Origin: Nautilia profundicola AmH | Lineage (GTDB): Bacteria; Campylobacterota; Campylobacteria; Campylobacterales; Nautiliaceae | NCBI RefSeq assembly: GCF_000021725.1 | Contig: NC_012115.1 | Coordinates: forward strand, 1,255,408-1,319,407 | Direction: 5' to 3' | Length of the DNA stretch: 64,000 nucleotides | Shown here: in pieces, positions 8,757 to 17,270 of the stretch | Layout: the number at the start of each line of letters is the position of its first letter | Numbering within the stretch: the first letter of the stretch is position 1 | Notes under the pieces: model-generated | Told to the model about the DNA's origin: nothing | Database searches by the model: none | The model's input: only the letters and a program-made list of their open reading frames with translations | Position numbers and translations under genes: made by a program

Positions 8757-9704
8757 ATGGAAATCCCTTCCTCTCAAAAAGAGCTATTAAAAAACCTTGA
8801 AACTCTGATTCAAAGAACATATGAGGTTGAAGAAGAGTTTATTGAACTGAAAAATATTTTAAACGGAGTAATAGAATTTTTACCCCAGGCGCTTTGGGTT
8901 GTAGACAAAAACGGTGAAGTTATAGTTCAAAACTCAAAAACAAAAGAGTTCGACTCTATTCCGAATACGGGGGAAATAGAAATCTCAAACAAGGTCTTTT
9001 TGGTTCAAAAATCCACAATTAAAGACAAAAACATCATAAGCGCCACCGATATAACCGAACAAAAAAGAAATGAACGCTTAATAGCTATGGGACAGATGGC
9101 GGCTCATCTCGCACATGAAATAAGAAATCCGATAGGTTCGATTTCTATTTTAATATCTCTTCTTAAAAAACAGTGCGGCGGTAATGAATTGCTTGAAGAG
9201 ATGAAAAGCTCTATATTTAGAATAGAAAGAATTATAAAATCCACCCTTCTCTTTTCAAAAGGCCTACAACCGAAGATTAAACCCTTTTTACTAAGTGAAC
9301 TTAAAGAAGAAATAGAAAACTCTATTAAATATTATTCTTATTCGAAAGAGATAGAGTTTTTATTTTTCTTACCAGACATTGAAATTAAAGCGGATTTTGA
9401 TTTACTGCTATTAGTTCTTCAAAATATGATTTTCAACGCAATAGATGCAATTGAAGAAGACGATACGGAACAGGGATTAATTGAAATTTTATATGAAAAC
9501 GATGAAAATTATCACATTATCAATATTTACGATAACGGAAAAGAGTTTGAAAATAAAGATATTTTATTCGAGCCTTTTAAATCCACTAAAACAAAAGGTA
9601 ACGGTTTAGGCCTTGCTTTAAGCTTGGAAATAATAAATGCTCACAACGGAAAAATAGAAATTGCAACAAAGAAAAAAGGATTTAAGTTATACCTGCCTAA
9701 ATAA
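8757..9704 (+). CDS. flgS: Sensor histidine kinase, FlgS-like
   Basis: A soluble histidine kinase with no membrane segment. Residues 1-100 contain a helical stretch and a small PAS-like segment (ALWVVDKNGEVIVQNSKT). The phospho-acceptor is H120 in MGQMAAHLAHEIRNP, followed by HATPase boxes (N-box NMIFNAIDAIE, G-box KTKGNGLGLALS). The architecture, cytoplasmic location and exact H-box surroundings match FlgS of Campylobacter and Helicobacter. FlgS phosphorylates the sigma-54 activator FlgR to switch on rod and hook genes when the flagellar export apparatus is assembled. No flgR lies in this window. Confidence 0.82.
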   Translation: MEIPSSQKELLKNLETLIQRTYEVEEEFIELKNILNGVIEFLPQALWVVDKNGEVIVQNSKTKEFDSIPNTGEIEISNKVFLVQKSTIKDKNIISATDITEQKRNERLIAMGQMAAHLAHEIRNPIGSISILISLLKKQCGGNELLEEMKSSIFRIERIIKSTLLFSKGLQPKIKPFLLSELKEEIENSIKYYSYSKEIEFLFFLPDIEIKADFDLLLLVLQNMIFNAIDAIEEDDTEQGLIEILYENDENYHIINIYDNGKEFENKDILFEPFKSTKTKGNGLGLALSLEIINAHNGKIEIATKKKGFKLYLPK

Positions 9705-9772
9705 GTGTGGTTAATAGTTAATAGTTAATTGTTAATTGTTAATAGTTGAAAGTTGATAGTTGATGTGAATTT
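9705..9772. repeat. Tandem TTAATAGTTAATTG-type simple repeat
   Basis: About eight degenerate copies of the unit (T)TAATAGTTAATTGT / AGTTGATAGTTGA lie between the convergent flgS and second pilin gene. Related short copies lie in other gaps, such as 43320-43375. It has no coding potential. Confidence 0.6.
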
Positions 9773-10258
9773 TTAGTAAATGGTTTGTTCGCATTCCTCT
9801 TTAGTTATTCCTACACCGTCTGTACACTCAAGTGTTCCTGTTGTTGCATTATAATCAATTTTTAAGATCTTACTTGGAGTATATATATACTCGTATCTGT
9901 TATCATCATACTCTTTCCAGCAGCTTTGAGTTCTGTTTCCACAGCTTGGTACCGGTATTTTTAATACATATTTGAATAATGAAGTTTCGTTTTTTCCGCT
10001 GTCAAGTGATATAGGGTATCCTTCGTCATTCAGATTTGTATTCCCGTCACCGTCGGGATCCCAAATATAATTATCATTGATAATCCACTTTCCGTGAATA
10101 TTGTCAATTGAAGATTGTACAGATGTAACTACTGATTTGATTCCTGAAGATTTTGCATGTGTTGTGAGGTTTTTAAATTTGGGGATGGCAATTGACGCCA
10201 AAACCCCAATTATTACGATTACAAAAATAAGCTCTATTAATGTAAATGCTTTTTTCAT
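9773..10258 (-). CDS. Type IV pilin-like protein (second MshA/MshB-like)
   Basis: A 161-residue pilin with leader MKKA and the N-terminal helix FTLIELIFVIVIIGVLAS, including the conserved Glu at +5. The residue before the cleavage point is Ala, not the usual Gly. The C-terminal half has two Cys pairs (CGNRTQSC and CTDGVGITKEEC), typical of the disulfide-bonded D region, and a DPDGDGNTNLNDEG loop that looks calcium-binding, as in GspG. It follows the other pilin by 4 bp and is the last gene of the locus. It may be a second major or minor subunit of an MSHA-type pilus. Function inferred from context. Confidence 0.8.
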   Translation of the reverse strand: MKKAFTLIELIFVIVIIGVLASIAIPKFKNLTTHAKSSGIKSVVTSVQSSIDNIHGKWIINDNYIWDPDGDGNTNLNDEGYPISLDSGKNETSLFKYVLKIPVPSCGNRTQSCWKEYDDNRYEYIYTPSKILKIDYNATTGTLECTDGVGITKEECEQTIY

Positions 10259-10262
10259 TATA

Positions 10263-10682
10263 TTAATATGTTAAGTTTGCTTCGATTGAAGATTTTCCTA
10301 ATAAATTCTTACATTTCTCTATTGTTGTTTGATCTTTGAATTTAGAACAGTTAATTTCATAATTAACCCAACCGTCGCCTAATTCAATTCTCGCTACTAT
10401 GTTACCGCTGTCATTATATTCAGTTGTGTTATTATCAGGCCAATTCCAGTTTTTACCTTTTAAAGTAATCAAATCTGAAAGATTATATTCTTTTCCTTCT
10501 AAGTCTCTATAATTAATTGCAGCTTCTACCGCTTGTTGCGCCGCATCTACTGTAGTTTTAACTACACTGTTCGCTTCAGCGTGCTGTTTAAGATTTAAAA
10601 ACTTAGGAACAGCAACAGCTGCCAATAGTCCGATAATTACAATAACGAAAATTAGTTCGATTAATGTAAACGCTTTTTTCAT
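10263..10682 (-). CDS. Type IV pilin-like protein, candidate major pilin (MshA-like)
   Basis: A 139-residue pilin with leader MKKA and mature start FTLIELIFVIVIIGLLAAVAV, nearly identical at the N-terminus to its downstream neighbour. Glu+5 is present and the residue at -1 is Ala. Two C-terminal Cys (NCSKF and EKCKN) could form the D-region disulfide. It has its own TATAAT and a good RBS (AAGGAG), which sets it apart from the tightly overlapped upstream genes. That fits the need for high expression of a main subunit (inference). Which of the two pilins dominates cannot be decided from sequence. Confidence 0.82.
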   Translation of the reverse strand: MKKAFTLIELIFVIVIIGLLAAVAVPKFLNLKQHAEANSVVKTTVDAAQQAVEAAINYRDLEGKEYNLSDLITLKGKNWNWPDNNTTEYNDSGNIVARIELGDGWVNYEINCSKFKDQTTIEKCKNLLGKSSIEANLTY

Positions 10683-10709
10683 TTTTACTCCTTGTCAAAT
10701 TTTTGTATT

Positions 10710-10715
10710 ATTATA
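10710..10715 (-). promoter_or_regulatory. -10 element for the pilin pair
   Basis: TATAAT on the minus strand, 28 bp upstream of the first pilin ATG, with the RBS AAGGAG between them. It implies the two pilins are transcribed separately from, or in addition to, the assembly genes. Confidence 0.55.
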
Positions 10716-10737
10716 TCACAATATCGACATTTGCTTC

Positions 10738-10833
10738 TTAAACATTAGATATTTTATGCACAATCCATAGTACAAAACCTAAAATCAACATACTTATTAT
10801 CGCCGTCACTATACTACCGGTTTCTACATTCAC
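10738..10833 (-). CDS. 31-residue single-helix membrane protein
   Basis: A GTG start at 10833 is preceded by AGGAG at ideal spacing, and the AG of the mshG stop codon forms part of that RBS, so translation is coupled. The product runs from MNVETGSIVTAIISMLILG to HKISNV and is one transmembrane helix with a short polar N-terminus and a basic C-terminus. It sits between the platform gene and the pilins, where MshF lies in Vibrio, but is far shorter than MshF and I see no similarity. It may be a small pilus-assembly or regulatory membrane peptide. I do not recognise the family. Confidence 0.6.
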   Translation of the reverse strand: MNVETGSIVTAIISMLILGFVLWIVHKISNV

Positions 10834-10841
10834 ATTAACTC

Positions 10842-12059
10842 CTATTTTATCGCTTCTGTCAAATTCCACATCGGAAGGAATATACCAAGTGCAAGCGTCA
10901 TTACAAATCCTGCTATCGCCGCTATCAAAATCGGCTCTATCAATACAGCTATATTATCGACAATATATCTGTATTTCTCAAGATAATAATTACTTACTTT
11001 TTGCAGCATCAATACAAGAGATCCGCTCTCTTCACCTGCAGCAATCATCTGAACAGACATATTTTCAAACATACCGCTTTCTTCAAATCCTTGTTTAATA
11101 GTACCTCCTGTCACAATAGCAGTTCTAATATGTTCAAACTGTTTTTTCATATATGTGTTATCAATAATATTAAGTGCAATATCCACAGCATCCAAAATCG
11201 GAATACCTGAGTCTATAAGCCTTTGCAGTACGTATACGAATCTTCCTGTCATGGCAAGTTTAATTACAGGACCTACAATGTATATTTTTAAAAGCAGTTT
11301 ATCCATTTTGAGTCGGACATTTTCATTAGTATTATACATATAAGTAATCAATCCGAAAATAACGAAAGCTCCTAATAAAATATATAATCCATATTCTTGA
11401 ATAGACGCCTCGATCCAGAGTAAAAACCTTGTTGGTAAAGGGAGTTCGGTATTTAATTGTGCAAATATCGACTTAAATGGAGGTATGACAAAGAGTATAA
11501 CAATAACAAAAGCAATACTCATGGCAAACACTATAAACATCGGGTAACGTGTTGCCTTTTTTAATCTTTTTCTGTTATCAAGTATTTCATGCAATATAAC
11601 GGATAAATCTTTAATTGCACTTGCCAAATCTCCCGTTTCTTCTCCGAGTTTAATCATTGAAACGGTAAGTTTTCCAAGTTCTTTTTCAAATTTTTCAAAA
11701 GCGGAGGTTAAAGACAACCCCGCTTTAATATCATTTTCTAAAGAATAAAATATCTGCCTTAATCTTTTATTTTTAATTGTGTCTTTTATATTTCCCACCA
11801 CCATGTCTATTGCAAGTCCGGCATCCAGCATAACATACATCTGCTCTAATACCGCAATATATTCTTCAAGTTCCACTTTGGCAAGATCAAGTTTTTTAAC
11901 AATTTCTTCAAATAAAGAAGGTTTTTTAAATTCTTCAATATTAATAATTACACCAAGTTTTTTTTCTCTAAATTTTTTGATTGCATCTTTTACGGATTTT
12001 GCAGAAATCACTATATCTTGCATTTTTCCGTTTTTAATATACTCTATTTTAAAGTACAT
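10842..12059 (-). CDS. mshG: Pilus assembly platform protein MshG (GspF/PilC family)
   Basis: This is the inner-membrane platform that couples the ATPase to pilin polymerisation. Two homologous GspF domains are visible (about 65-190 and 265-390). Each has the signature of the family (EQMYVMLDAGLAIDMVV and QRLIDSGIPILDAVDIA; LGEETGDLASAI and AGEESGSLVLMLQ), and three hydrophobic segments lie near 170, 220 and 375. The 405-residue length is standard. The start overlaps mshE by 11 bp. A small membrane ORF follows on the stop codon. Confidence 0.92.
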   Translation of the reverse strand: MYFKIEYIKNGKMQDIVISAKSVKDAIKKFREKKLGVIINIEEFKKPSLFEEIVKKLDLAKVELEEYIAVLEQMYVMLDAGLAIDMVVGNIKDTIKNKRLRQIFYSLENDIKAGLSLTSAFEKFEKELGKLTVSMIKLGEETGDLASAIKDLSVILHEILDNRKRLKKATRYPMFIVFAMSIAFVIVILFVIPPFKSIFAQLNTELPLPTRFLLWIEASIQEYGLYILLGAFVIFGLITYMYNTNENVRLKMDKLLLKIYIVGPVIKLAMTGRFVYVLQRLIDSGIPILDAVDIALNIIDNTYMKKQFEHIRTAIVTGGTIKQGFEESGMFENMSVQMIAAGEESGSLVLMLQKVSNYYLEKYRYIVDNIAVLIEPILIAAIAGFVMTLALGIFLPMWNLTEAIK

Positions 12060-13722
12060 CGACTTTAACCACCCTTAGAATTTCTTCTAAAGTTGTAATT
12101 CCGGCTTTTATTTTATTTATACCGTCATCAATCATACTTACAAATCCACTCTCTTTAGCCGCTTTTAATATTTCGATTTTATCTTTATTAATCGCGATTA
12201 AATGAGCAAGTTTTTCATTTATCACAAGCACTTCACTAATCATCTCACGGCCTATATATCCCGTAAATCCGCACTCTTTACAGCCTTGTCCTTTGTAAAA
12301 TTTAATTTCCTCTTTTAAAAACGGCTTTATCATTTCAAGCTCTTCTTTTGAAGGAAAATACTCGGTTTTACAGTATGGACAGATTTTCCTTACAAGCCTT
12401 TGAGCCACAACTCCTATTAAAGAATCGGCAACCATATAGTTTTGAGCCCCCATTTGAATCATTCTTGTAACGGCACTCGGCGCATCATTTGTATGAAGCG
12501 TAGCTAAGACCAAATGCCCTGTTAAAGATGCTTGAATGGCAGATTCGAGTGTTTCAGTATCTCTAACTTCCCCAAGCATTATAATATCCGGATCCTGTCT
12601 TAAAATACTTCTAAGTGCTGTAGCGAATGTAACTCCTATCTTAGCGTTTACCGGTATTTGCTGAATAAGAGGTATTTCATATTCGACTGGGTCTTCAATC
12701 GTAATAATTTTTTTGTCGACACCTTTAATTTCATTTAAAGCCGCATAAAGAGTTGTTGTTTTACCGCTTCCCGTAGGACCAGTGACAAACACAATCCCAT
12801 AAGGAGAGTGGATAAGTTTTTCAAATCTTTTAAGGTTATACTCACTCATTCCAAGTTCAGTCATACGAAGAAGAATTTTTTCCTGATCCAGAATTCTTAA
12901 AACCACACTCTCACCGTGAAGAGTTGGAGTTGTTGAAACCCTGAAATCATAAATGTTAGAATTGTAGTTTTTTGTAAAACGGCCGTCTTGAGGTTTTCTT
13001 TTTTCACTAATATCCATATTTGATAAAAGTTTTATTTTTGAAACAAGAGGGAAATAAATCTCTTTTTCAAATGAAAACAGCTCTTTTAACACACCGTCTG
13101 TTCTGGCTCTTACAATAAAGTTGTATCTTAAAGGTTCGATATGCACATCCGTCGCCCTGTCTTTAATGGCTTTTTCCAATATCAAATCAAGTAGTTCATC
13201 AATGGCACTAATACTTTCGGTTCCCCCGCTTTTTAGTTCTTTTTTTACTTTATTTATCAGTTCATGTGTGGAAATGTTGATTTTTAAACGTTCAATAATA
13301 ATCTGTATATCTTTACTTAATGCTATAAACACTTTTAAAGGTTTAGGAGAAAATTTTTCAATTAATTCCAAAGAATCATAATCAAGAGGGTCCGCAGTGG
13401 CCACATATATATATTCATCATCTTTTTTAAAAGGAATTACATGATGTTTTTCTATAAGGTTTAGCGGAAAAGATGACAACAGTTCATAATCTATTTTTTC
13501 ACCGTATAAATCCACAAAAGGAAAGTTAAGCTGTTTGGAAAGAGCTTCTAATATCTGCTTTTCTGTTGCAAATCCCAACTCTATCAAAATTTCACCAAGT
13601 TTTTTAAAAACCCCTTGCTGTTTATACTCGTTTTGTTTTTCTAACGCTTTACTAAGCTCTTCTTCGGTAATTATTTTTTCATGTAATAATAAATCCCCTA
13701 ATCTTACTTTTTTCTTAATCAT
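12049..13722 (-). CDS. mshE: Pilus extension ATPase MshE (GspE/PilB family)
   Basis: This hexameric ATPase powers pilus or pseudopilus assembly at the inner membrane face. Residues 7-64 hold two consecutive copies of the MshEN pattern: RLGDLLL...ALEKQ at 7-30 and KLGEILI...ALSKQ at 41-64. That motif binds c-di-GMP in MshE and relatives. Walker A is GPTGSGKT (315-322), the Asp box and Walker B are near 375-390 (DPDIIMLGEVRD), and the His box is ATLHTND. Four Cys (448, 451, 481, 484) form the zinc site of the CM domain. At 557 residues it is of normal length. The start overlaps the upstream gene by 4 bp. Confidence 0.95.
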   Translation of the reverse strand: MIKKKVRLGDLLLHEKIITEEELSKALEKQNEYKQQGVFKKLGEILIELGFATEKQILEALSKQLNFPFVDLYGEKIDYELLSSFPLNLIEKHHVIPFKKDDEYIYVATADPLDYDSLELIEKFSPKPLKVFIALSKDIQIIIERLKINISTHELINKVKKELKSGGTESISAIDELLDLILEKAIKDRATDVHIEPLRYNFIVRARTDGVLKELFSFEKEIYFPLVSKIKLLSNMDISEKRKPQDGRFTKNYNSNIYDFRVSTTPTLHGESVVLRILDQEKILLRMTELGMSEYNLKRFEKLIHSPYGIVFVTGPTGSGKTTTLYAALNEIKGVDKKIITIEDPVEYEIPLIQQIPVNAKIGVTFATALRSILRQDPDIIMLGEVRDTETLESAIQASLTGHLVLATLHTNDAPSAVTRMIQMGAQNYMVADSLIGVVAQRLVRKICPYCKTEYFPSKEELEMIKPFLKEEIKFYKGQGCKECGFTGYIGREMISEVLVINEKLAHLIAINKDKIEILKAAKESGFVSMIDDGINKIKAGITTLEEILRVVKVDVL

Positions 13723-14240
13723 CTATACCATCGCCTTTTTATTAATTTTCCATCTTTAAATTCGTCAATATAAACTTTGTCATTTTTTTTATAAACATTG
13801 TAAGTAATGCCTTTTTGTTTATTTTCTATAATTATCATATCTCCTACTTTTTTAAAATTATCAGTTTTTAGAGCCTGAAATATATATGACAATATATAAT
13901 CGGTCATCGGAAAAGAAAAAGATTTTAAAGAAATGCCGTCATACAGATAAGAATATATAAGTTTCTTTTCCATTAAAATAGTCAAAAAATAAATTGCGTT
14001 TTTTCTTCCGTAACTTGTATTTCTCAATTGATTTATAATATAAGGCAATAAATAAATACTATCTACTTTAATACATGAAACCCCAATAATGCTTAAAGCT
14101 TTTTCATTGTTTTTGTATTTTTTAATATTCTGGAATGAACAGATCTGATAATATTTTTTATTTAAATAATCTTTAACTAAATCAGCATGTAAGTTTAGGC
14201 TAAACAACAAAAGAAAACCTGATAAACTAATTAGTTTCAT
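13719..14240 (-). CDS. Secreted protein of unknown function within the pilus operon
   Basis: A 173-residue protein with a signal peptide (MKLISLSGFLLLFSLNLHA). The mature part is predicted helical (residues 20-120), then a short beta-rich end: DMIIIENKQKGITYNVYKKN, then DEFKDGKLIKRRWYR. I do not recognise a family. It lies between the TPR gene and mshE, overlapping both (14 bp and 4 bp), so it is made together with the machine and probably acts in the periplasm. Vibrio MSHA loci have no gene at this place. Confidence 0.7.
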   Translation of the reverse strand: MKLISLSGFLLLFSLNLHADLVKDYLNKKYYQICSFQNIKKYKNNEKALSIIGVSCIKVDSIYLLPYIINQLRNTSYGRKNAIYFLTILMEKKLIYSYLYDGISLKSFSFPMTDYILSYIFQALKTDNFKKVGDMIIIENKQKGITYNVYKKNDKVYIDEFKDGKLIKRRWYR

Positions 14241-14886
14241 TAAATTCCCCCATTACTTTTTTAACGGACTCGTCCTTATGGTAATTATAGTATATTTTAA
14301 GTATTTTCAATGCTTCGTCTTTCTTTCCGAGTTTATATAAAGCCCTTGCACTCATAATCCACGAATCTGGTTTTTTATTATTTTGTGTATTGGCGTTTTT
14401 TGCCCATTTTAAGGCTTCTTTATAATTACCCTCTTGATAATATTTTTTTGCTAATGCCATACAGGTTTCAAAAGAAGGTAACGTTTGAGCTGTCATAATA
14501 AACGAGTTGTCTTTTTTAACTTTTACAGGAGATGTCTGTTGAGCCTGTTCTTGTTTTGGTTTAGGCATTTTTGATTCAGTTTTCCCAGGTTCAGTAATGT
14601 TTAAATCGATAATTAAATTTAATTTTGCATTACTGTTTTTTTCAGTTTTTGTTTCTTTTTTTATTTCGTTTGTTTTTATATCTTGTTTTATATCGGTTTC
14701 TTTTTGCTTAACAGGTTGTTTTTTATTTATTAGTTCAATATTTTTATTGTTTTGTGTATCGCTTTTATTTAACTTAAACAAATAAAAACTAACCGCTGCA
14801 GATAATATTAGTACAAATAATAATATTTTTAGGAGCTTTAATAATTTCCTTTTTTTACATTTTTTTTCTAATTCTAAAAATGTCAT
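14227..14886 (-). CDS. Membrane-anchored TPR protein (MshN-like position)
   Basis: A 219-residue protein with a basic N-terminus, one membrane helix (about 17-37, LLKILLFVLILSAAVSFYLF) and a long Lys/Gln/Pro-rich linker (45-120). It ends in a TPR pair (about 130-215: AKKYYQEGNYKEALKWAKNA, ARALYKLGKKDEALKILK). This matches MshN in layout and place, between MshM and MshE. In MSHA systems MshN is a periplasm-facing scaffold. Sequence similarity to Vibrio MshN outside the TPRs cannot be judged here. The start overlaps mshM by 4 bp. Confidence 0.72.
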   Translation of the reverse strand: MTFLELEKKCKKRKLLKLLKILLFVLILSAAVSFYLFKLNKSDTQNNKNIELINKKQPVKQKETDIKQDIKTNEIKKETKTEKNSNAKLNLIIDLNITEPGKTESKMPKPKQEQAQQTSPVKVKKDNSFIMTAQTLPSFETCMALAKKYYQEGNYKEALKWAKNANTQNNKKPDSWIMSARALYKLGKKDEALKILKIYYNYHKDESVKKVMGEFNETN

Positions 14887-15566
14887 TTTATCAATCCTAA
14901 TTCCAATGCTGTCATATCAATGATACAGTTATCGATTCTATTGTATTTTAGAGAGTTTCTGAAAGAATAATCAAGTAGCGTTAAAGCAGTAAAAATAAAT
15001 TTCTTAGAAAGCCTAAAATTGCCTTTTGTAAGTTTGTATATTTTTTTTAGTCTTTTCTTATCAATTAAATCATATCTGTTGTTTTTTATAAATTTAGACA
15101 TCACATATTTTTCAAATTCATCAAACGTAAGGGGTTTCATAAAAATTTTTTGGGTATATCTTGATGCAAACTGCGGTAAATTCGCAATTTTTTCGCCTTC
15201 TTTTTGATGCATACTCAATACAACTTGATTTCCGTTATCACTTAATAGTCTTAAAAATTCAATCATTTCTATAGGTAATAATTGGGCTTCATCAATTAAA
15301 ATCACCTTGTTTTTAAGATTCTTATGTGTATTTAAAAACTCTTCTTTACTTAAAAAAGGTTCTTTTTGAAGAATGTATTTCTCGGGATATTTGTACTTTA
15401 AAAGTGAAAGCATATAACTTTTGCCGCTTCCGGGTTTTCCCAATAAAAAAATTATATTCGATTTAGTGGATATTAATTCTTCTTTTACTATTTCAAAATT
15501 AATGTAACTGAAAAAATCATTTATGTCTATTTTATCCCTAAACTCCTCAATAAGTTCACCTAACAT
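14883..15566 (-). CDS. mshM: AAA ATPase, MshM/ExeA-like
   Basis: A 227-residue P-loop ATPase with Walker A GKPGSGKS near residue 42 and a Walker B LIDEAQLLP followed by ELLRLLSDNG-like helices. The DEAQ box and the following FASRYTQKIFMKPLT segment are typical of the ExeA/GspA/MshM group of AAA ATPases that help place the secretin through peptidoglycan. It lacks the C-terminal membrane helix and peptidoglycan-binding domain of ExeA, which agrees with MshM. It is coupled to mshL (11-bp overlap) and to the TPR gene. Confidence 0.82.
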   Translation of the reverse strand: MLGELIEEFRDKIDINDFFSYINFEIVKEELISTKSNIIFLLGKPGSGKSYMLSLLKYKYPEKYILQKEPFLSKEEFLNTHKNLKNKVILIDEAQLLPIEMIEFLRLLSDNGNQVVLSMHQKEGEKIANLPQFASRYTQKIFMKPLTFDEFEKYVMSKFIKNNRYDLIDKKRLKKIYKLTKGNFRLSKKFIFTALTLLDYSFRNSLKYNRIDNCIIDMTALELGLIK

Positions 15567-16905
15567 TTAAATCCTCTAAACTCGGAAGTTTTTTATACCC
15601 GTAATCTCTTAATGTTTTTTTCTGTTTTAAGTCGATTATATGAGGAGTTATAACAAAAACAAGCTCTTTTTTTGTTGTAATTTCTTCTCTTGATGAGAAT
15701 AAATATTTAATAATAGGAATTTCTTTTAATACCGGAACCCCGTTTACTTTTAGCTGTTTATCATCCGTAATAAGTCCTCCCAATACAAGAGTGTCGTTAT
15801 CTTTTAATTTAACGACACTTATCATGGTATTATCTTGAGTATCCGGTGGCATATCCCTATTGACATTACTTAACTGTGTTGCATCTTTAAACGCACTGAT
15901 TCTCGGATTAATACTTAAGATTATTTCTCCGTTATCACTTATTTGTGGTGTTATATCTAACAGCACTCCTACAAATTTAGAATCAATCGTGTATTCCGTT
16001 GTAGGGTTACCATTGTTATCCGTTGTAATTTCCGAAGCATATTTATAATAAATAGTATCTCCCACTTTAATTAATGCTTTTTGATTATTCAAAGTTACTA
16101 TTTTAGGGTTTGAAATAGAATTAACATTACCGTTTTGAGCTAAAAAGTTTAAAAGCCCCCCGACATTAAATGTTGCTTCTTTGAATACGGCATTTGCTCC
16201 TATTATATTTGACGCCGTAATAGGAACACTTTTGTCCGCTAATGATAAGGAAAGTTGAGACCAGTCGATACCCGTTTTATGAGAACTTGAAAGAGTAACA
16301 CTATATATTTTAACATCTATGAGCACCTCTTTATGCAGTCTGTTGTTTAAATCATTGATATATCTGTCAATTTCTTCAATCTGATTTCTGTCTCCAGTCA
16401 CAGTCACCAAACCTGAGTTTTTATCAATTATTGGTTCTTTATAATTCGGATTAGTATTTTTCAGTATCTGAATAATATTATTTTTCAAATTATCCCAGAA
16501 ATCAAATTTGTAATCTGTTTTTATCGTATTATCCGTGGAATCAATATTTGAAATACCGCTTATAGAATTAGGAATGAAATCAACCCTAAATGTTTTTGTT
16601 TTGTTATACGATACAATTAATGTATTGTTTTTTAATTCATAAAATAGATCCGCATGTTGAAACAATGTATTCAACAGCTCTTTAAAAGAAACATTTTCAA
16701 CATTAATAAATTCAAGATTTTGATTAATCATTTTTTTTGCTTTTTTATCTTTTAATACTATATTCAACTTACATTCGTTAACTAAATCAGATAAAATCAT
16801 CTTAAAGTTTACAGGATTTGCAATGTGTAAAGAAAAAAGTTTTTTATCACAATCAGTTGCAAACATTGAAGTTATAAATAATATTAAAATTAACAGTTTT
16901 TTCAT
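15556..16905 (-). CDS. mshL: Outer-membrane secretin MshL (PilQ/GspD family)
   Basis: This forms the outer-membrane ring through which the pilus passes. A signal peptide (MKKLLILILFITSMFA) is followed by an STN-like domain (25-110) that includes the segment FRVDFIPNSISG, an N1-type domain with the VTGDRNQIEEID motif, and the secretin core (190-435). The core shows VPVLKEIPIIKYLFSS and ELVFVITPHII, both classic. At 449 residues it is compact, like MshL. No lipobox is seen, so targeting would need another route. The start overlaps the MshK-like gene by 4 bp. Confidence 0.93.
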   Translation of the reverse strand: MKKLLILILFITSMFATDCDKKLFSLHIANPVNFKMILSDLVNECKLNIVLKDKKAKKMINQNLEFINVENVSFKELLNTLFQHADLFYELKNNTLIVSYNKTKTFRVDFIPNSISGISNIDSTDNTIKTDYKFDFWDNLKNNIIQILKNTNPNYKEPIIDKNSGLVTVTGDRNQIEEIDRYINDLNNRLHKEVLIDVKIYSVTLSSSHKTGIDWSQLSLSLADKSVPITASNIIGANAVFKEATFNVGGLLNFLAQNGNVNSISNPKIVTLNNQKALIKVGDTIYYKYASEITTDNNGNPTTEYTIDSKFVGVLLDITPQISDNGEIILSINPRISAFKDATQLSNVNRDMPPDTQDNTMISVVKLKDNDTLVLGGLITDDKQLKVNGVPVLKEIPIIKYLFSSREEITTKKELVFVITPHIIDLKQKKTLRDYGYKKLPSLEDLNVR

Positions 16906-17270
16906 TTTACAACCTTTAATATGTTTGATTTCAATACAAGTTTTTTAATTGTGTTATTTTTTTTAAGAACTACTTCATTATTGTTTATTTTTATAACTTT
17001 ATAACCAGCTATTTCATCTCCTACTTTAACCCATACACCGTTTATATCGGCTTTATTTTGAAAAATTGCGTTTAAACTCAATATTTTATCTTGGGCCGTG
17101 ATCTCTAAAGGTATATTTTTATTTACTATATTAAAACTGCTGAATATGTTATATTTTTCTATTTTCTTAAAATTCGGAGTATATGTTTGCATTTTTTTTA
17201 TTTCGGTTATAACGGTATAAATATCTGCATTAAGAGTTATCAAAATAACAAATATTATTAATTTTTTCAT
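16902..17270 (-). CDS. Small periplasmic pilus protein (MshK-like position)
   Basis: I start it at ATG 17270, which overlaps the mshJ stop (ATGA) and has GGAG upstream. A TTG at 17282 would add four residues. The 122-residue product has a signal peptide (MKKLIIFVILITLNADI), a linker and a C-terminal PilP/GspC-like fold, in which VWVKVGDEIAGYKVIKINNNEVVLK is the homology-region core. This is how MshK and PilP look: periplasmic linkers between the inner-membrane complex and the secretin. The position between MshJ and MshL agrees. Confidence 0.72.
   Translation of the reverse strand: MKKLIIFVILITLNADIYTVITEIKKMQTYTPNFKKIEKYNIFSSFNIVNKNIPLEITAQDKILSLNAIFQNKADINGVWVKVGDEIAGYKVIKINNNEVVLKKNNTIKKLVLKSNILKVVK

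Noticed and set aside
9705-9772. Tandem TTAATAGTTAATTG units as a CRISPR-like array
   Set aside because: The units follow each other without spacers of constant length and no cas genes are near.
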